Shown one piece after another: positions 35,218-46,400 of a stretch of DNA of 64,000 nucleotides; within the stretch, counting starts at the first letter, position 1, and the number at the start of each line of letters is the position of its first letter. The DNA comes from Ignelater luminosus (lineage: Eukaryota; Arthropoda; Insecta; Coleoptera; Elateridae): positions 124,001 to 188,000 of the forward strand of contig VTPC01091055.1 in NCBI GenBank assembly GCA_011009095.1, in the 5' to 3' direction. Position numbers and translations under genes: made by a program. The notes beneath the pieces were generated by a model. That model was not told the DNA's origin. It saw only the letters and a list, made by a program, of their open reading frames with translations, and made no database searches.

Positions 35218-36770
35218 GGATAAATGTTGAATATGGAATGGACATTGTAAGTGAGGAATTACTAAAAATGAAGGATGATTAAACACTATTTATTGTTACT
35301 TGATTTCTTTCATGTCGCGTTAATTTACTTTGTCCATTAACTGAATTTTTGCACAACTGTGTCTTTTAGCCTTAAAGATAAAGGCACTGATCAGTATTCA
35401 TTATTTGTTAAATTAAAATTGTTATTATCTGTCTTTCATTTTTAATATCCTTTTTTTTTTTTTTGTAAATGAAATAGTGAATAGTGATCAGTATGTAAGT
35501 TAGTGCAATGTATAAAATTTTTTGTATTAACTTTCTAATGTTGTCAGTGAACCTATTTATAAGTAAAAAAAAACGATGTAGGTAACCACATGATGGAGGG
35601 AGGTACTAATTATTGTTTTACTTACTGTTGATCTTTATTACGTTTGTAAATGTGAAAACACCAAAGAAATCCATTATAATTAAAGTTATTTTTTTAAATT
35701 GCATTTCGTTTTTCTTTTTTCATTTCCTAAAAATGATACAAGTTGAAATGAATAAGAATTAGAAAAGACTCGAGGAAAGATTAAGTACTTTATGGTAATA
35801 TTGACGTAACCTTGCTATAATTATACTTCATAATATTAATCTCTAGACGGGCAGCTTGTATTATTTTTGTTGACCTTAATTTTAATGGATTTGCTGTTTA
35901 CCTGCAGTGCACATAACTATTAAATGTTTTTAATATATTCCTGTGTGTAAATATGTGTAGATGCCCATTAAGGTTATTTATCTCTGTATTTCATAATTAG
36001 TAATAAAAAATTATGTACCCAGAAATTCTCTACACTTCATTTATGATTATAATATTTAAATGAAAAGAAAAGAACAAAATAATGCACTTGTTGCTTTGTA
36101 CGTAATTAGAAAACTAATAAGACCGTCATTAATAAATAATAAGGCTGAAACGTCCTAATTATATTCACAACAAGAAACATTTTGTATTAGGTTGTGAGTG
36201 ATGTGATTTTGTGATTCAGCGAGGGAAAATTAGATGTTGGCTGAATTATAAAAGCATATTACCTAGAACTTACGATTATGAACAGTTGCTTTTTTTTACT
36301 TTTTAGATAAAACTTTTGTTTTTCTTAATCGGTAGTTGTATTTCTATACAATAATTGTATTACACTTGTATGTATATAAATGCTACAAATAAATTCTATA
36401 ATCATAATAAATGTAGCATCTGATAATTTCTTACAAACCTAATAAAAGTAAACGATGGGAACCATTTTAAAATTAAAAAAATGTAAATTTAATTCTATAA
36501 TGACAGATTTGGCTGTTTACATTAAGTAAAAAGTATCCACATGCTGATTAGTACCTAATTATTATTCAAAATTTCAAGGTCTGCTTCAGTTTTAATTTTT
36601 ATTTTGTTCTATATTATGTCATTCGCTTATGTAATCAGGCTGGTTTTATTTATACTTTTGATAGTTATTAATGATGTCCTTCTGTTCCTACAAAAAAAAA
36701 GAAAAGCTCAAGGACTACATATAAGTGTGAACACCAGCTGTGAAATGCCTTAAATAAAAAATTCTCTGTG
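35218..36770 (+). other. 3' UTR and downstream flank of the lifeguard gene
   Basis: AT-rich with several AATAAA/ATTAAA-like words (for example about 35680 and 36002). No gene is recognised. Confidence 0.45.
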
Positions 36771-37109
36771 CATCCGAGACCAAAATCCTCAGATACGTTA
36801 ACTTTGTTTTCCAGTAGGGCATCTATTCGAATGATTTTCATTTTTCTTTACCCCCACCTTTACTCCCGATGACGTCATCAATTTTTTTAATGACAACTCC
36901 CATTCTTTTTACAGATTTTGATTCTCTTAAAAATTCTGCATATGGCAAGCATACAATTATGTTAGTTGCATAACTACAAGCTGATTTGTTCCAGATAGAA
37001 AAAATACACAGTTTTAAATATTAAACACAGGAACAAAACAACAATTACATAATTATATCAAGACATTACAACTATCAAATTAAAAAATTTTAAAAATCTA
37101 ACTATCAAA

Positions 37110-37243
37110 TTAAGCATTCAAACTGGGACTCATGTACTTCTTGGCAAAAGGCAAGTCTTTGGATAAACTCGTTTGACATGTTGCGAAGCACATCTGGAGT
37201 AATCGTTTGGATTTCGTTTCGGATTCTTTGGTTTATTAAAAAG
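37110..37243 (-). pseudogene. Transposase C-terminal fragment (mariner/Tc1-like, DDE family)
   Basis: On the minus strand 37235-37113 reads INQRIRNEIQTITPDVLRNM followed by SNEFIQRLAFCQEVHESQFE and CLI before a stop. This is the characteristic C-terminal tail of a transposase family abundant in insects. The reading is cut at 37243 exactly where the hAT element is inserted. The sequence on the far side of the hAT (41921 onward) gives no clear continuation. The non-coding stretch 36770-37110 is probably the 3' part of the same old element. Confidence 0.75.
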
Positions 37244-38000
37244 CAGACATTGGAAGTAACGCGTTACTTGTAATTAATTACATTTTTTAGTAACGCTAGA
37301 GGTAACGCGTTACTTTATAAAGACACAGTAAAGTAATTGTAACTAATTACAAAAAGCGTGTAACGGTAACGACTTCAGGTCGTTACTTTTTGCGTTACTT
37401 GAATAATCGATTTTCAAATTTAGTTTTAGCGGCACAACTTTTAACATTCAATAAGGTACCATCAAGTTTTCAGAAAGAATTGTTTGTAAGTGCGTGACAG
37501 ATTGGTTCTACCAAAACAATTATACCTCTGTTTGATTTACCACCTTAGGGTTTATGACGATATTAAAATTTATCACGTTTTTGCGCCGCAAAATAATATA
37601 CAATAACATCTGTGCGTCTCGAACCAGCTTATAAAAATTCTAGGTTTTAGAAAAAATTTTTTCATCGTCTTTTCATTTTAAATTTGACCTAGTGTATTGC
37701 TATATCGTCCGTCGGTGCAGCACGTAGTAGTTCCTTGCAGTAGAGTTATCACTTATCAAATTCTAAAAACAGTTTAACCCGAGAGTTTTAATTAACAAAA
37801 CTTAGGAAATGGCCGAAAACAACGAAAATATTCCGTGGCCTCTTTACAATGAGTATTTTTCGTATCATGAAAAGAAAGGGCAAAATATTACAGTTAAGTG
37901 TATGTTATGTTTACCAGTAACAAAATTGCTTAGTACTGCCATTATTTCATCGTCGAATTTAAGAAAACATCTCCAGGTAAGAGACTTAAAAATATTTTGA

Positions 38001-39412
38001 TTGAATTGCAGGGCCGTAGCAACTTAGTTTCGAATCTGTGTTCGGGAATAAAAGGGGGCTCCTCATTAAAAATGCAGCAATCATGGGCATCCGCTCCTAT
38101 TAGCGAGGCGGGGCGCTTGCCCCCCCTGAATTTTTTAATTGTATCCCGTTTTCTATTTCGGAAATCAAGAAATTTTTACGTTTGAATGTATGCTAAAATT
38201 GCTTTCAACTAGTTAATTGATAAGATCTAAAAATCTATTTTTAATTTATTGATTTGTAGTAAAAACATCCCTAGAATAATAAATGTATCATTTAGTCGCA
38301 TTTTAATACATTTATTATTCTAATAAGTTGTAAAGATCAAAAACATGGTATTCAAAAGGGTCGGTCGGTATCGGTCTAGTCTTTCTGAAAAGTAAAAGTG
38401 TAAACACGTAAACATCACTTTACGACATTCTATAAAATAACAAAGGTTGGATGCAAATCTAAGAGTACGTATTTTCGGTTTCCCAGGTAATTTTGAAATA
38501 TTTTGTCGCCAATATTGTTGTATTACTTAGGACTCCTAGCACTATAAACTTTTATAGCGATCCCAATGCAAATTCACCGACAAAGACTGGAAATGGTCAT
38601 AGAAAAGAGCTGCAGACTGTGAGAATTTTTAGAAAAGATTTTATGTGCAGTTACAGGTGTTACAGTTTTACCTTCTTTGTAATTATTGGAATGAAACAAA
38701 ACTAATAATATAATAAAATTAGAATTTATTTTTTTTTCTGTACAAGACTTTTTGTCCAAATCAAAAATGTTTTACCCGGCTGTTTATGATGCTCTTTTAA
38801 TTTTGCAAACTATGCCCTGTACGACGCCGACGTGTACTATAGAAAAATTGTTTAGCACTTTAAGAAGGCTTAAGACATGATTAAGGTCTACTATGACGGA
38901 GGATAGATTAAACGGCCTGTGTCTAATGAGTGTTCATCATGATATAATTATGGCAGATAAAGATAATTTTATTGAAAGGGTTGCCAACCGATTTGGACAA
39001 AATCCACGAAGGTTGCGGTTTCTTTATTCTAGTGAACTAAATAGCAAATAAAAAACTATTATTATTTTTTTATATTTTTCTTAGTTATAATAATTATTAT
39101 TTTTGTTTGTTTATTATTATATTATTACTATATATACAGACAGTAATAAATAAAATATTGCTAACATTATGATAATAAATTGTATAATAAAATATTGTGT
39201 TACATGTATTTATATATGGCTTATATCATAACTTTATTGGCAGCAATTTATAATTGTGTTCTTCACTCTCCTGAGTTTTAATTGAATTTTACTAGACCCG
39301 TTCTATTCTATTATTCGTTTTTATTATTCCTGTATACCTAATAATAACGGGCCCCCGCGCGCAGCGGGCTCGTGTCCCGCGGAACACCGACAGCTACGGC
39401 CTTGTTGAAATG
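38001..39412 (+). mobile_element. Nested hAT insertion (about 1.4 kb) with 8-bp TSD
   Basis: The element is 38009-39404 (1396 bp). Its ends are CAGGGCCGTAGC and, in reverse, CAAGGCCGTAGC. The flanks are TTGAATTG (38001-38008) and TTGAAATG (39405-39412), an 8-bp duplication with one mismatch. Inside, 38776-39051 encodes the end of a different hAT transposase. The element sits wholly inside the first intron of the surrounding hAT transposase (37977-39508), so it need not have disrupted that protein. Confidence 0.88.
38776..39051 (+). pseudogene. hAT dimerisation-domain fragment (ZMYM1 / 52-kDa-repressor-like hAT)
   Basis: The frame reads VYDALLILQTMPCTTPTCTI then EKLFSTLRRLKT, one stop where the family has Trp, then LRSTMTEDRLNGLCLMSVHH and ends at a stop after ELNSK. 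This is the C-terminal hAT dimerisation segment of a family distinct from the host element. The rest of the transposase is not recognisable. Confidence 0.8.
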
Positions 39413-41928
39413 AATTACATATGTATTTGAAATAACACTGAGATGTGACTGAATATACTGAATTTTTATAGTAAAAAGGGGTTAATTTTTATATTATATA
39501 TTTCATAGAGACAGCATCCTGCAAAATTAAAAATACTGGAACCAAAGAAAGCTGAAAAATGAAAATGTGAAGATACCCCATCAACTAGCTCTAAAATTCA
39601 GAAAACTTCAAACACATTAACTAACTGGAAAAGTGCTTGTTACCCAGACTGCTTTAAATAAAGCAGTCCAGAATTTTGTTATACAAACAGTACAACCTCT
39701 GCAAGTTGTTGATAACAAATCTTTCATTGATCTTGTAATGTTAGGACGCGATTCTTCATTATCGGTGATGTGTTCAAAAACATTGAGAAGTAATTTGGTA
39801 CAAGATGCAGAGAGAATGAGAAATAATATTTGTAGTACTTTAGAACAAATCGACTTTGTTGCAACAACGGCTGATTGCTGGTCCAAGGGAAAGAGGTAAA
39901 AAATAAGATTTAAAGTATTGAACTTAGGTATATTTCTGTTTTTAAACAATTTTTTGTAGAAGTTTTCTGGGTGTAACAGCACACTGGATCAATCCATCAA
40001 CATTAGAACGAGAATCGGCAGCACTAGCTTGTAGAAGACTGAAAGGAAAATATACGTTTGATGTCCTTGCCAGGCAAATGTATTCTATTTATTTAGATTA
40101 TAGTATACAAAATAAAATTGTATGTACCACGACGGATAATGGAAGTAAGTTTTGCATAGTGTTCAGGTATTACGTTATAAATAAAAATATTTTTAGTTAC
40201 ATACTTAGTACAATATGGTTTTCCTTTTTTAACAGGGTATATGAGGAGGAGAGGGAGAATGAAGATGATAATGACGAAGAATTTATAGAACTGACATCTC
40301 TTCTAGAAGGCGATGATTACTCTACAGAAATTATTCTTCTGCCACATCATAGATGTGCATGTCATACTTTACATTTAATAGCTACAAAAGATGCAGAGAA
40401 AGCTATGATTAATGCAAGATATAAACAGATTTTTAGATCAACTCTTGCAAAATGCCACAAATTATGGGCAAAGCAAAATCAGTCGACACAGGCAGTTGAT
40501 AAGATTAAAGACATGTTAGGTGCATACCTAAAAACGCCTGTAGTTACAAGGTGGAATTCCTTGTACGACGCAATGCTACAGATAAATAACCATATAACAC
40601 ATATTCCAGACAGCATTAATAATACATGCATGGATTTCTGTGCTCTTCCTCGTTTCACAGATGCAGAAAGAGAGTTTATAAAAGAGTACTGCCAAGTAAG
40701 TATTTAAGTGTTCTTTATTTTACAATTCAGCACTAAAATATTCAGACCTTGAACTGTAATCAATTAGTTTTAAGTTGGAAGATTATTATATTGCAGTATA
40801 TAAATTTAATATTTTAGGTAATGTGCCCCTTGTCAACTGCCCTAGATATTCTACAAGGAGAAAAAAGGAATGTACATGGGCTACCTGTTACCTGTTTTGT
40901 ACAGCCTGAAAGATAAATTAGATGCACAGATTATGAAATCATTAATATACTGCAAACCATTAGTACAAGTTCTCCTCGAAGGAATTGAATATAGGCAAGT
41001 ATACTGAATTATTATGTACTTGCAAATACTTACTAAGTATTAATTAAATATCGCAGTAAATTTTTAGTGGTTATTGCTATAAATATGTGCTTATGACTTA
41101 GGCATTGTTTTATTGGTGTTAGATTCACTTTTCAATCTCTTTCTCATTTAAGGTTCCAGTCAATATGGTGGAAGAAGGAACTGGTATTGGCAAGCTGTGT
41201 TCATCCATGCTTCAAGTTGGCCTGGTTAAAGGACAGTGAGAAATGAGAACAAGCAGAAAATTGGGTTTATGAAGAAATTCCTTCACCTAACCTAAAAATG
41301 CAAACAAGTGGAGCCGCAGATTTAGAATATAATGACTTTTTGTCTTACATTCAATGCAGATGTACATACAAAAACACCTCATGAACAAGTCAAGATTTTC
41401 TTAAGCGAACAACCTAAGAAAACTGATTCATTTTCAAGTAGCGCTTTAAGAAAATTGTTTATCAAACATAATACGGCGCTCCCTACAAGTGCCAGTGCAG
41501 AACGATTGTTTAGCTTTGCAGGAAATGTTCTGTCGCAAAAGAGATGTCAACTTACTGATGACATGTTTCAAAACCAATTATTATTAAAAGTTAATTATAA
41601 CAAATTTGTACATACTTAAATAAATTAATTTATGATGTTCAGAAAATACATGTTTTCATATTTTGTAATTCTAAGAGTTGTGCGGTAAGCTTATACAAAA
41701 AAAAAAAACTTAAGTAGAACCACCTTGAATTTTGAAGGGTTCTACAGAATGAAAGTAACATAGTAACGGTAAAGTAACTTGGTTACATATTTGCAGGAAC
41801 TGTAATGGTAACTAGTTACTTTTTAAAATCAAATAACTGTAATTGTAACTAATTACATTTTTTGATAAGATAACTGTAACTGTAACTAATTACTTTTTTA
41901 AAGTAACTTTCCAACGTCTGTTAAAAAG

Positions 41929-42207
41929 GTGTACCTTTGCCTTCCGCCCTTAACATAGGGAACAGACTTCTAACCTGAAGTACAGATGCTGTGTACTACT
42001 GGTTTTGGTCTGCCCCAGATATTTTATTTCCCCGGTACCCGCCATAGCTGGTGAGCATTTCCTTATCTGCCACTTGGGGAGATGCTCGATGGAGACTAGC
42101 AACCCCACATGGGTGTTGACATTAGTAAGATTATTATTGTTATTCATAGTAATAAGTTTTTACCAACATTTGTGTCAGCAATGAACAGGGGTGATAGGAA
42201 CATTAGA
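41929..42207. repeat. Unclassified interspersed repeat fragment
   Basis: This moderately GC-rich stretch (for example GAGATGCTCGATGGAGACTA, then CCCCACATGGGTG) looks like the end of a retro- or DNA transposon. The family is not identified. Confidence 0.35.
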
Positions 42208-42557
42208 GGCTTGCACGGGACACGTTTTCTAGTCTAGAAGCTCGTGTTCGGGCCGTTTGGTCTTGTCAGGCCTGTCAAGCTGTTAGAGCTTGTCGGACCT
42301 TTTGGTCTCGTCGAATCTGTTGGGCCTTTTGGACTTCTCGGCCCTTCAGGCTTTCTGGGTCTGTCTGGCCGTTCGGACCTCTTGGGTCGTCAGACTTGGA
42401 TGTCTCGCCTCTTCGGGTCTATCGGGCTGTTTGGGTCTCTTGAGCCTGTCTGACCTCTCGGGTCTATTGGGCCTTTTGGATTTCTCTGCCATTCAGGGTT
42501 ATAGGGTTTTTTTCGGGCCGTGTCAAGTTTGTCCCCAGAGGGGCCGGGTCTGAAAGG
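42208..42557. mobile_element. GC-rich degenerate repeat element, second copy
   Basis: It starts GGCTTGCACGGGACACG, as in the 27-kb copy. It is filled with a degenerate TCGGGCC(T)TTTGG-type word about every 15-18 bp and ends with TTTTTTTCGGGCCGTGTCAA and a GGGGCCGGGTC tract. The word order and the T-tract junction match 27639-27665. Frames on both strands are repeat artefacts. Confidence 0.65.
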
Positions 42558-43494
42558 AGTAAAATTCAGCATATAAAAACCATTTATACATATAAAAAAA
42601 AGGTAATTCTTGAATTAAGGGAAATCTAAGGGATACTTTGTACATTTCTGAGGGAAATTGAACCATGAGAGGTTGACAACACTGCGCTGCAGTTGATAGA
42701 AGGAATTATCGTCAACCACTGCTACTTCAGGAAAATGCTTGTGAAACTCATTTAAACATAAATGTGGAATATGAATCCACTTACCATTTTCTAAATGTTC
42801 AATTTGTATAATATGACTATCATAAAAATTTTATGTTCTTGAGAAAACAGGAAATCTTTTTCAACTGCTCTTCTAAGTTATAATTGTTGCTTGCTCTTGA
42901 ACACAAGTACTGTCTCACTGTTTACCACTGATATTACACAGTAGGACACTACTTCTAAAACTGCCTTTTTTTAAACGTATAAACATATGTATTTTTGTAC
43001 CTGAAAAATATTTCTTATGTTCACCAATTTGTATATTATGAATTTCTGTGTTTTATTAAAAAAAAAATCAATGTTGATTGAAAAACAAAGTATATATAAA
43101 AAGTCTCATTCCTTTAAACCAAAGTACTAGGTTTTAAAGTTTTGTAATTTTGCTCAAATAACTAATAAGTAATAAGTAATAAGCTACTACAATTAGGTAC
43201 TTTTTCAATATTCACGCTTGCAGGATGTGCTGCCTAATCTTTAATATAAAGTTTTTGAATATTTTTAAAGGTTACCGTAGTTACCGGTTGTCATCACTGA
43301 TCATCGCAGATCTTCAAATATGTTTTGTAAGGTTATGTGTAATTTTGTGCCTTGTTATTTTCAATGTAAATACATTTAATAATCTTTGCATTAATTTGCC
43401 CAAAATAGATCTTAACAGTTCGGTTTCTACGCATTAATAATTACTAGTGTGTTTTCTTACAAGTTTATAAGTCCAGTACTTTATTAGTTTCGTA
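42558..43494 (+). promoter_or_regulatory. Upstream region of the Armitage-like gene
   Basis: AT-rich with no exon recognised. It should contain the promoter and 5' UTR. No specific element is identified. Confidence 0.3.
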
Positions 43495-46400
43495 ATGTTT
43501 TCGTTTTTAAAGAATGTAATTTCTTCCTTCTGGTCTGAAAACGATGCAGATTTATCATTAGATGAAGCGTATAATATTTTAAACAGTGCTGAAGATAAAG
43601 AAGACGTTGAGTTACCAAACGAAATTTCACATTCTGATGATATTCAAGATGATTATGCGTGTTATCATAAGACAGGAACTGTTACAGCAGCGAACGATGG
43701 TTCTTATACTATTGATGATACTTACGAATTTAAATCTCAGTTAGAGAATCTTGGGGTTGGTATGCAGGTATCGTTTACAGTCTACACAACAAATGGTGAA
43801 GTAAAAGTTAGCGATGTTGCAATTAAAGATGATTGGAACTGTAGTATGTACAATGTAAGATCTTCATGGACTTCTAGAACATTAATTTGTAAAGTGAGTA
43901 AACGTGAAGGTAGACAATTAATTGCAACACCGGGTGATATAAGTATAGATCTTAATAGTATTACTTCTGAGTTTATACCGATTGTTGGTGATTGGATCGA
44001 ATTACAAGCAAAAGTTGAATTAGATCAGAATATTACAGACCTATTTGGTAAAGTATTAGAGATTGAAAGGATTTGTGCGTTACGACCGAGAGTTTTAGAA
44101 GGATGTGTTAAAGAATGGTGTAATGAAACGAAGACAGGCGTTATTGATAGAGTGGTTTATTTTAATGGTGACACGTTAACTTCAGGATATGTACCTGTGG
44201 TGGGCGATAAAGTTATTATCGAGGCAATTGAAAGTGATCAAGGCAGATATACTTGCCGTGCTTTAAAAGTAATCCCTGAGAAACAGGTAGATAAACAGTT
44301 AACATTAACAAGTGATATTTCATGTAAATTCGAAGATAATAAAGAAGGAATTTATATTAGCGATAACATCTTTTTAAATGCTGTAAAATTGGGTGAACAT
44401 TTAAATTTTAAATTTGAAGTTTGTAATAAACTGGAAGAAGATTTAATGTTAAAATTAGAGATGCCATCGAGTAATTCTCAATGTAAAATTCTAAAACCTA
44501 GTATTTTAACAAATATAATAATTAAGCCTGATGCTAAAATTGAATTTGAAGGTTCGTGTACTGTTAAAAACGTGGGTACAACAAGGGAAGTCTTGTTGTT
44601 TTCTTTTAGTAATTTTAATATAGGACGATGGATTACTGTAAATTTGGAATCAAATAGATGCAAGATCGATCGAGCTAAAAACGTCAATAAAGGTAGTTTC
44701 TTACTGGCAAATTCCAAATTTAAATTAAAGAGAAGTGAATTAGTGAGAGGTCAATATTTAACTGTACCGCCACGTTTTATTTCTGCTAGACTTCCTGATT
44801 ATCCCGTGCCGCAAAAGCTTTACAATATCTTTGTTCAGCATGCGGATGAAAAAAATGACGCACAGTTAAAAGAGGATATTTGTAAAGCAAAACCTTGCCT
44901 AAGCATGTCTCTCAGTTTTAATATTTATGAAGATTATTTTCATACTTTATTACATTTGGATGAAATCCAGCATCTTATTGCTCTTAAAAATTATGAACAG
45001 GATCGGGTGCTCTTTATAAGAAATGCTGAATATTTGATGGTGGAAATTGAAAATTTATCAGAGAAACGTCCCTCCTTAATAGCTGGAGATAGAATTATAG
45101 CTAAGGACTCTTATAATCAGGATGCTATTGAATATGAAGGCATTATTCATAGAATTGGGGCAAAACATATTTATGTAAAATTCGCTCAAGAGTTTCATGA
45201 TAGTTATAATGGTGAGGATATGTCTATAATGGTTGTTACTTCTCGATCTCCTTTTCGTAGAATGCATCAAGCAGTCGGTTTGGCAATTAGGAATCTAGGC
45301 AGTTCATTTTTGTTTCCTACGAAAGTTGTTCAGCAAAAACCTCAAGTTAATTTTGTGTACGATCAATATTATGACCATTTACATTTTGAAATTGATGATG
45401 ACTGTGAATCATCAATTTTAGAAATTAATAAAAAACCAACAAGAACTGAAAAGGCATTGGCTGCATTAAAGAAACATGCAATGGAACAACAAAAGAATGT
45501 AAATAATGATAATGAAAACTCTCCTACAGGTTTCTCAGAAGCCGAACATGTTAAATCTCAACTACTTTTGGACCCACCCAAAGATAATAATAACAAATCA
45601 AAGAAACACTCTAAGGTAGAATTTCCAAATAGGACACAAACACCTTTAAAACTAGAGTGGTACAATAGAAAGTTAAATTATTATCAAAAGGAAGCTGTCA
45701 GAAATATCTTATTAGGAGAGGCTCGGCCATTACCGTACCTTATATTTGGACCACCTGGAACTGGAAAGACAATTACTTTAGTCGAGACAATTCTGCAAAT
45801 TCTTCGACTTATACCTCATTCGCGTTTACTTGTAGCCACTCCATCGAATAGCGCTGCTGATTTAATTGCATTACGATTAATTGATTCGGGTGTTTTAAAA
45901 CCGGGCGACATAATTCGACTGGTTGCATATCGTTGTGTTGTCGAAGATAAGCTTTCTGTAAAATTAATACCGTATTGTGCAACTGCAGATATCGCAAGGG
46001 AAGGTACAAATTTGCAAGGATTTAATGTAAATTCCAATGGATTAACTCTAGGTAATTACTAGTTACTATACAGTTTGCTTTATGTACACGTTTATAAATG
46101 ATTGTTTGCAGGATGTAATTCGTCTGTGATAGGACGTCACAGAATTACAGTAGGAACGTGCGTTTCTCTCGGCATCTTATACAATATGGGATTTTCTAAA
46201 GGTCATTTTACACATATCATCGTGGACGAAGCAGGTCAAGCAACAGAGCCAGAAATTGCAATTCCGTTTGCTCTTTTGGATGTCTTAGCAGGACAGATAA
46301 TTCTAGCTGGTAAATCCTATTATATTTCTTGAGTGTATCCATTTAATATGACTTTTTTTCTGAGTGTACTTGCAATTTATAGTACATTTTAATATTATAG

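Larger units (their letters stand above)
37809..41619 (+). pseudogene. hAT transposase with BED zinc finger and hAT dimerisation domain
   Basis: Probable exons are 37809-37976, 39509-39895, 39960-40166, 40236-40695, 40818-40995 (apparently a GC donor) and about 41153-41619. Exon 1 (MAENNENIPWPLYNEYFSYH, CMLC, SSSNLRKHLQ) joins exon 2 (RQHPAKL), completing a BED finger C-x2-C...H-x4-H. Middle exons give FVATTADCWS, GVTAHWINPSTLERE, CTTDNG and HHRCACHTLHLIA, hallmarks of the hAT RNase-H-like domain, then VVTRWNSLYDAM. The end has LPTSASAERLFSFAGNVLSQ KR, the hAT dimerisation motif. Defects: a stop soon after the finger in exon 2, a frameshift just before VLVTQTALNKAV, a frameshift in the A-run of exon 5 (about 40860) and another in exon 6 before 41332. 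The copy is inactive but recent in appearance. Confidence 0.9.
37236..41928 (+). mobile_element. 4.7-kb hAT DNA transposon with perfect 8-bp TSD
   Basis: The element is 37244-41920 (4677 bp). Its ends are CAGACATTGGAAGTAACGCG and TAACTTTCCAACGTCTG. The 8-bp direct repeat TTAAAAAG flanks it at 37236-37243 and 41921-41928. The outer ~200 bp at each end are packed with GTAAC/GTTAC and TAATTAC words, likely transposase-binding subterminal repeats. It encodes a multi-exon BED-finger hAT transposase and contains a second hAT (38009-39404) inside the first transposase intron. The insertion target was an older mariner-like fragment. Confidence 0.95.

Noticed and set aside
36870-36877. TGACGTCA (full CRE) here and again at 52900-52907
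   Set aside because: Both lie in transposon-derived or intergenic sequence (the second inside a MITE arm), far from a start codon. Their presence also lowers the weight of the CRE at 24421.
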